37,649 bases of DNA from Deltaproteobacteria bacterium (lineage in GTDB: Bacteria > Desulfobacterota > GWC2-55-46): contig JACREU010000006.1 of assembly GCA_016212705.1 (NCBI GenBank), positions 89,030 to 126,678 of the forward strand, in the 5' to 3' direction. Below are positions 33,758 through 37,649 of this stretch, piece after piece. The first letter of the stretch is position 1, and each line of letters opens with the position of its first letter. The notes beneath the pieces are model-generated. The model worked only from the letters and a program-made list of their open reading frames with translations, ran no database searches and was not told where the DNA came from. Both the position numbers and the translations under genes were made by a program.

Positions 33758-35836
33758 CTACGCCGCCAGCGCCTCGTCCCTCAAAGGGAGCGTGATGTAA
33801 AAGGTCGTGCCCATGCCGGGCGCGCTTTCAAGCTCTATCGTCCCCTTGTGCTCGCTTATTATCCCGAGCGCTATCGCAAGCCCGAGCCCCGTGCCCGAGC
33901 CGGGCGGCTTCGTCGTGAAGAACGGGTCGAATACCTTGCTTTTCACCTCTTCCGCCATGCCAGGGCCGTTGTCCCTTATGGTGACGCGGACCTTTCCGGC
34001 GGATTCCTCGGTCTTGACCCATATGGAGCCGCGCGCCTCCATAGCCTGCGCGGCGTTTAATATGATGTTCAGAAAGACCTGCGTCAGCCTCCACGGCCTG
34101 CAGTGGACCTTAGGGACCTCGCTGAAGTCTCTTACGAGCTCGGCCTTGTGTTTAATCTCGTGCCAGGCGAGACGGAGGGCGTCATCGATACAGCCGTTAA
34201 TGTCAGAGAGCGCGAGCTCCCCCTCGGGGGCGTAAGAGAAGTCCTTGAGCCCCTTCACTATGGCCTTTATCCTGTCAAGCCCGTCCTTCGATTCCCCTAT
34301 TATGCTCTCGATATCGCGCGCGACGAAACCTATGTCCTCTTTTTTCTTGAAGGCCTCTACCGCCTCCGCGTGGAGCAGGAAATCGTCCTCCCTCTCTTCG
34401 AGCGCGGCCTTGAGCGCGTTTTCGTAGTGACTGTTAAGACTTAAAAGCGCGGAGACATGGTCCGAGAGCGCGTTGAGGTTCGACCCGACGTACCCCACCG
34501 GGTTGTTTATCTCGTGGGCCACGCCTGCCGCAAGCTGGCCGATGGAGGCCATCTTGTCGGACTGGACGAGCTGGACCTGTATCCGCGAGCGCTCCTCTTC
34601 CGCGCCTTTTCTGCCGGTTATGTCTCTGCCTATCCCCCTGTATCCGAGGAGGCCGCGCCAGTGGTCGAAAAACGGGGTGCCGCTCGTCTCGATCACCACG
34701 ATTGAGCCGTCCTTTCGGAGGTTCGCGTTCTCCATATTGTTGAATGGCATTCGTGATGCGGTAATCGAAGCGCATAGCGCTCTCACGCGCCCGGCCTCAT
34801 CAGGCAACATGAAATCGAACGGCGTCTTTCCTATGAGGTCTTCCGGCGCATACCCGAGTATATCCCTTACCTTCGGGCTTGCGTAGGTGTAGCGGCAATC
34901 TCTGTCAACTTCCCATACCCAGTCGTTCGTAGTCTCGACGAGGCCGCGGAACCTCTCCTCGCTTTTTTTGAGGTCCTCGGCCTTCTTCTGGTGCTGGGCC
35001 GACTCCCACTTGATTATGTTCATGTACTGCTCGTGGGCGATGCCGCTCTCGTATATATCCGCGAAAAGCCTCCTCAAGCACCCGGCGAGCCTCCCTATTT
35101 CGTCGTCGCCGTAGACCTCTATCTGCGCCTCTTTTTTCCCGTAGTCGAACCTGTCTATGGAGTCGATGAGGGAGGCGAACCTCCTGCCAAGACCGCGCGA
35201 TATGTAGAGGATTACCGAGAGCGAGACCCCGAGAGCGATGACTGTTGCAAGGACGTAGAGCGTGACGATCTTTTTGAAGGTGCCGCGCAATGACTCCTTC
35301 GCCGCTTCCCTCCTGGCCATTGCGTGCCTTGCGAGGGCGTCTATCTTCTTTAGGGCCTCGTCATACCTGTTTCTTTGCGACTCCATGGCTATCCTTACGG
35401 CCTTCTCCTTACCCCCGGAAAGCGCCGCAGGCATGAGTTCCTCTTCCCTTACCAGTTTTATCTCGCCCCATATCCGTGCGATGTCTTTTATCATCTCGTC
35501 TGACTCTCCATCCGTCGAGTCGCGAAGGATTTCCATTAAATCCCCGTCGACCTCCGCCGCGTAGACATGGAAGTCCTTTATATAGCCGTCATCATGCCCT
35601 TCGAGAGAGAGACCGAGGAGGATTGAGAGCACCTCTTTCCTCGCTGAGATGAGGTCGGTCTTGAGCTTGCCGAGCCTGTCCTTAAACGAAAGGTAGACGC
35701 TGTCCGCGCCGAGGGTGGAGTCCAGCCTCGTCACCGTGTACGCGCTGATCGCCACAAAGGAGAGCAAGAATAACGCGATCACGCCGAAGACAAGGTAAAG
35801 TTTATTCCTGACCGGAAGGTTGTCTATCCTCTTCAT
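33758..35836 (-). CDS. PAS histidine kinase with four-helix-bundle sensor
   Basis: A 692-residue membrane kinase. TM1 about 14-36, a periplasmic all-helical sensor (about 37-190, 4HB_MCP-like), TM2 about 200-220, HAMP-like linker, PAS about 295-410 (WVWEVDRDCRYTYAS, LGYAPEDLIGKTPFDFM), then HisKA with HEINNP H-box and HATPase_c (N box NIILNAAQAM, G1 DNGPGM, G2 GSGTGLGLAI). ATG 35836 is preferred over a TTG upstream; AAGGA lies about 10 nt before it. It forms an operon with the degenerate HD-GYP regulator 25 bp downstream, which it presumably phosphorylates. Confidence 0.9.
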   Translation of the reverse strand: MKRIDNLPVRNKLYLVFGVIALFLLSFVAISAYTVTRLDSTLGADSVYLSFKDRLGKLKTDLISARKEVLSILLGLSLEGHDDGYIKDFHVYAAEVDGDLMEILRDSTDGESDEMIKDIARIWGEIKLVREEELMPAALSGGKEKAVRIAMESQRNRYDEALKKIDALARHAMARREAAKESLRGTFKKIVTLYVLATVIALGVSLSVILYISRGLGRRFASLIDSIDRFDYGKKEAQIEVYGDDEIGRLAGCLRRLFADIYESGIAHEQYMNIIKWESAQHQKKAEDLKKSEERFRGLVETTNDWVWEVDRDCRYTYASPKVRDILGYAPEDLIGKTPFDFMLPDEAGRVRALCASITASRMPFNNMENANLRKDGSIVVIETSGTPFFDHWRGLLGYRGIGRDITGRKGAEEERSRIQVQLVQSDKMASIGQLAAGVAHEINNPVGYVGSNLNALSDHVSALLSLNSHYENALKAALEEREDDFLLHAEAVEAFKKKEDIGFVARDIESIIGESKDGLDRIKAIVKGLKDFSYAPEGELALSDINGCIDDALRLAWHEIKHKAELVRDFSEVPKVHCRPWRLTQVFLNIILNAAQAMEARGSIWVKTEESAGKVRVTIRDNGPGMAEEVKSKVFDPFFTTKPPGSGTGLGLAIALGIISEHKGTIELESAPGMGTTFYITLPLRDEALAA

Positions 35837-36200
35837 ATACGTTGATTCCTTTAAGATCGGCGGGGAGGCCGACGGCAAAGAGGCCTCAAAAAAGACCTTT
35901 TCAACCCTACAGTCTTTCCGAATTCGCCGATAAAGCCACCTATATAAATATCGTAGTTTTTTGGAAAAACTTTAATTTATACGGAAGGTTAAAGGGCGAG
36001 CGCCGAGCGTATTACTCTATGATTTTCAACGAGTTGGCGGATAGCATAGCCTGGCGGGGGGGGAGAGGTAAAGATTCGAGCCATTTTCAGCCCTGCTTTC
36101 GTGCAAAAAAAATACAGGAATCTTACCATTTGCCGATATAAAAGTTAGATAGAGGCCATAGGTAGTTTAATACATTACAAAAACTTCAAGGAGGACGCGC
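35837..36200. other. divergent promoter region, no gene seen
   Basis: About 360 bp between divergent genes. It should contain promoters for the PAS kinase (minus) and bacteriohemerythrin (plus). The AT-rich segment 35930-35990 is the best candidate for the kinase promoter. A run of eight G residues sits near 36057-36064. No clear -35/-10 pair or sigma-54 site was found for hemerythrin; its AAGGAGG ribosome site is at 36189-36195. Confidence 0.5.
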
Positions 36201-36611
36201 ATGGCTTTGATCTGGACAGCATCGTTGGCAACCGGCATAGCGTGGCAGGACAATCAGCACAAGGAACTATTCAACAAGATCAATGCATTGATAGACGCGA
36301 TGAACAGCGGCGTTGCGGCGGATGAGGTCGGCGGGTTATTCAGATTTTTAGATACATATGTCAGGGACCATTTTCGTAACGAAGAGGTGGCCATGGATAA
36401 GCTGAAATACACGGACACCATATCGCATAAGGGGCAACACAAAAAATTTATCGAGAATATGGGCCGGCTAAAAAACGAGTACCAAAAGGAAAAGTCGCAT
36501 CAACTCATCGTAGACGCCCGAAAGCTCCTCGCTGACTGGTTTTATGAGCATATCGCCAAGGTGGATAAAAAACTGGGGGAATTTTTGATTAATAAAAGCA
36601 AGGTCGCTTAA
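36201..36611 (+). CDS. bacteriohemerythrin
   Basis: A 136-residue four-helix-bundle protein that binds O2 reversibly at a di-iron site. All ligands are in place: His20 (NQHKEL), His57 and Glu61 (DHFRNEE), His76 and His80 (HKGQH), His117 and Asp122 (EHIAKVD). Opening block IWTASLATGIAWQDNQH is typical. It has no signal peptide or fused domain, so is cytoplasmic. Roles in studied species: O2 delivery to membrane oxidases, O2 scavenging or sensing. Its presence with a cbb3 oxidase fits a microaerobic lifestyle. ATG follows AAGGAGG at 5 nt. Confidence 0.95.
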   Translation: MALIWTASLATGIAWQDNQHKELFNKINALIDAMNSGVAADEVGGLFRFLDTYVRDHFRNEEVAMDKLKYTDTISHKGQHKKFIENMGRLKNEYQKEKSHQLIVDARKLLADWFYEHIAKVDKKLGEFLINKSKVA

Positions 36612-36672
36612 GTATTATTAGATTTGAAGGAAGATGTTGCGAAGGGATAAGCTTGATTAAGTCCGGAGAGTA

Positions 36673-36696
36673 ACTGGCGGAAGGGGGAGGGAGTCG
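36673..36696. repeat. 24-bp copy of the tRNA-Sec 3' end
   Basis: Exact direct repeat of 36830-36853, which covers the last 22 nt of the tRNA-Sec gene plus two flanking bases. The 157-bp spacing is too short for an intact element; the intervening DNA (36697-36829) is rich in pyrimidine-purine tracts and has no gene. It may be an att scar of a deleted integrative element or a partial duplication. Confidence 0.8.
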
Positions 36697-36829
36697 GCCT
36701 ACTCTCGTCGGCATCCCGCCTCCTCGCTACGGCCCCGGTCTTCTCGCTTCCGGCCGCGTCCCTGCGGCCTCTTCCTCGCTAACCGCTCGGCGCTCGAAGA
36801 CTTTCGACTCCCTGAATTGCCTCTGAATT

Positions 36830-36853
36830 ACTGGCGGAAGGGGGAGGGAGTCG
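36830..36853. repeat. 24-bp direct repeat within the 3' end of selC
   Basis: Partner of 36673-36696. The repeat stops inside the T arm of tRNA-Sec, as do many tRNA-derived attachment sites. Confidence 0.75.
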
Positions 36854-36927
36854 AACCCCCCGGTCGTCCGTAACGGCGACAGACAGGTTTTGAAGACCTG
36901 CAGGGCCACCGGGCCCTGTCCCCTTCC
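36832..36927 (-). tRNA. selC: tRNA-Sec (anticodon UCA), selC
   Basis: Selenocysteine tRNA. 96 nt with an 8-bp acceptor stem (GGAAGGGG / CCCCTTCC), discriminator G and encoded CCA. Six-base-pair D stem (AGGGCC / GGCCCT) with a 4-nt loop, anticodon stem CAGGT / ACCTG around CTTCAAA (anticodon TCA), a long variable arm and T-loop GTTCGAC. These are the unusual features of tRNA-Sec. It implies that the genome makes selenoproteins. Confidence 0.96.
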
Positions 36928-36936
36928 CTTCGGCTG

Positions 36937-36965
36937 ATTTTAAAGGAATGCGGCCGATGAGTCAA
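36937..36965 (-). promoter_or_regulatory. sigma-70 promoter of selC
   Basis: Minus strand: TTGACT (36965-36960), 17-nt spacer, TAAAAT (36942-36937). Start predicted near 36930, three bases before the tRNA. The -35 lies directly after the U tract of the neighbouring RNA's terminator. Confidence 0.7.
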
Positions 36966-36973
36966 AACAAAAC

Positions 36974-37009
36974 AAAAAAAGGGGAGGTAGTTTTTTTAAC
37001 TACCTTCCC
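36974..37009 (-). terminator. intrinsic terminator of the structured RNA
   Basis: On the minus strand a 12-bp stem (one G-U pair; AACTACC / GGTAGTT core at 36981-36992 and 36998-37009) with a 5-nt A loop is followed by seven T residues (36980-36974). Strong Rho-independent terminator. No coding gene ends before it; it ends the RNA that starts near 37248. Confidence 0.88.
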
Positions 37010-37248
37010 TTCTCGATAATCTCATTAAACAGGCGGCCTCAAAGCCACTTTTTTCCAATCCGCTGGTCCCTGGCGGCCTCTGTCCCCTTCCGGGCCGTGA
37101 ACCATTTCTGGAACCGTACCCCTTCGGATAATTGCCGTCTGGCTGTTATCCCTTCGGGACCTGCCTCCAAGGCCATTTTAGGCGGTTTATACGCGCCCAC
37201 GGATGGGAGTTACGCATTCCTGCTTTGGCTTCGAGACCCTCCTGTCCT
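36974..37248 (-). ncRNA. unassigned structured RNA of about 275 nt
   Basis: A transcription unit without a coding frame: promoter at 37255-37282, terminator at 36974-37009. The interior folds well. Long-range closing helix TCTCGA (37236-37231) / TCGAGA (37016-37011), continued inside by GCCAAAGC (37229-37222) / GCTTTGAGGC (37045-37036). Local hairpins: CCCA-TCCG-TGGG (37207-37196), GGATAA...TTATCC with inner GCC-AGAC-GGC (37151-37126), and CCGC/GCGG (37076-37060). GAGGCCGCC occurs twice (37080-37072, 37040-37032). I see no tmRNA tag, RNase P core, 4.5S core or clear 6S pattern. Neighbours selC by about 45 bp. Confidence 0.7.
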
Positions 37249-37254
37249 ATCTTT

Positions 37255-37282
37255 ATTTTAGCACATCTATAAAGTTTTGCAA
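37255..37282 (-). promoter_or_regulatory. sigma-70 promoter of the structured RNA
   Basis: Minus strand: TTGCAA (37282-37277), 16-nt spacer, TAAAAT (37260-37255). Predicted start 37248. A small GCCTC/GAGGC hairpin (37283-37295) sits just upstream of the -35 and may end transcription coming from further right. Confidence 0.65.
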
Positions 37283-37295
37283 GCCTCTACGAGGC

Positions 37296-37510
37296 AAAAA
37301 AATCTTTAAAATCAAAGTCTTTTGACCATCTAAATATAAAGGACATACCGGCTTTGGAGAAGAGTTTTTCAACCAGGTGGTAGTCCAGAGGAGCGGTTCA
37401 GGCTTCCGGCATCGCAAACTCGCGGTCGGCTTGCACACCCCGCTCCGGCAGAACCCCTCTCGGATATTACTTGATCCTCATCTCCTTCCGCCGATACGCC
37501 CCTTATCTAT
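37296..37510. other. unassigned spacer between RNA promoter and IS end
   Basis: About 215 bp with no supportable gene. All frames are short or unlike known proteins. A 32-codon open stretch on the minus strand (ending at 37287) reads like a protein C terminus but is closed upstream by a stop. It may be relic sequence cut off by the insertion element. Confidence 0.4.
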
Positions 37511-37649
37511 GGGTCTTAGGAAGCAAACGACATTGAGAAATGTGGTAAGCTTCCGAAATGCTGAAGAAAAATAGGTATTACAGCCGTTCAAAAATCGCAG
37601 AGGCTAAATTCAGGGCTGTTGTACGTTGTTTTGCCCTTGATCTTACTGC
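37511..37649 (+). mobile_element. left end of an IS1595-type insertion sequence (partial)
   Basis: The element runs off the right edge. Its transposase start is at 37558. GGGTCTTAGG at 37511 is a plausible terminal-repeat start about 47 bp before the gene, usual for this family, but the other end and the target duplication are outside the window, so the boundary is a guess. Confidence 0.5.
37558..37649 (+). CDS. IS1595-family transposase, N terminus (3'-truncated by window)
   Basis: Thirty codons and two bases are visible, open to the edge. The start MLKKNRYYSRSKIAEAKF followed by FALDLTA closely matches the N terminus of IS1595/ISXO2-type DDE transposases, which continue into a helix-turn-helix. 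Ribosome site is weak. The catalytic domain is outside the window, so activity cannot be judged. Confidence 0.75.
   Translation, partial: MLKKNRYYSRSKIAEAKFRAVVRCFALDLT

Noticed and set aside
36697-36829. Possible second tRNA or small RNA between the two selC 3' repeats.
   Set aside because: No cloverleaf can be drawn and there is no promoter or terminator; treated as spacer or scar DNA.
37285-37387. Minus-strand open stretch reading like a protein C terminus (…KAGMSFIFRWSKDFDF…).
   Set aside because: Closed by a stop about 33 codons upstream, no start or ribosome site, and it overlaps the small hairpin before the RNA promoter. Could be a relic but is not supportable.

Overview
The window is GC-rich, gene-dense DNA from a Gram-negative bacterium. 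Class III cyclase, sigma-54 regulators, many histidine kinases, a cbb3 oxidase, a PEP-CTERM protein, a tRNA-Sec gene and an outer-membrane porin-cytochrome point to a deltaproteobacterial (Desulfobacterota-like) or Nitrospirota-like lineage. This placement is inferred from gene content; no rRNA or other marker is present to fix it.

Layout, left to right. (1) 2-1345: a 5'-truncated beta-CASP metallo-beta-lactamase nuclease on the plus strand, separated by back-to-back hairpins from a receiver-kinase hybrid (1522-2901). (2) 3153-5163: a membrane histidine kinase whose co-translated NtrC-type response regulator has collapsed to its first ~15 and last ~37 codons. (3) 5556-11666: a signalling block on the minus strand (CHASE/GAF histidine kinase, stand-alone receiver, sigma-54 response regulator, RpoS-like sigma factor, degenerate GGDEF protein). 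The sigma-factor gene has a canonical -24/-12 promoter (7341-7357) and two tandem dyads (7417-7460) at an enhancer-like distance, so the locus looks like a sigma-54 to sigma-70-family cascade. (4) 11799-20316: a complete cbb3 oxidase structural and assembly operon, ccoNOQPGHIS plus a TauE/SafE-like gene, preceded by an Fe-S Rrf2 regulator gene. A shared 13-bp motif lies in front of both the oxidase operon and the regulator. (5) 20698-21544: a PEP-CTERM protein with its own canonical sigma-54 promoter and a terminator. (6) 21625-25847: an outer-membrane-barrel-like protein, a cupredoxin-like periplasmic protein, a membrane adenylate/guanylate cyclase and an RluE-type pseudouridine synthase, probably one transcript. 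(7) 25875-29737: a B12-binding radical SAM enzyme, a small duplicated-motif membrane protein and another kinase.

(8) 29864-32368: tRNA-Leu(UAA), then a fused monoheme cytochrome-porin resembling Cyc2 behind a near-perfect sigma-70 promoter, then a PEGA-domain lipoprotein. (9) 32461-35836: a PAS kinase and a response regulator whose HD-GYP domain has lost its metal ligands. (10) 36201-36611: bacteriohemerythrin. (11) 36673-37649: tRNA-Sec (selC) with a 24-bp copy of its 3' end nearby. Next to it is an apparently independent ~275-nt structured RNA with its own promoter and intrinsic terminator that I cannot assign to a known family. At the edge is the beginning of an IS1595-type transposase.

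Common themes are oxygen and redox adaptation (cbb3 oxidase, Fe-S Rrf2, hemerythrin, porin-cytochrome, cupredoxin) and dense, partly decayed signal transduction: five complete kinases, one receiver-kinase hybrid, two degenerate c-di-GMP domains and one collapsed regulator. The most unusual leads are the structured RNA beside selC, the sigma-54-driven RpoS-like factor, the barrel/cupredoxin/cyclase cluster and the Cyc2-like protein.
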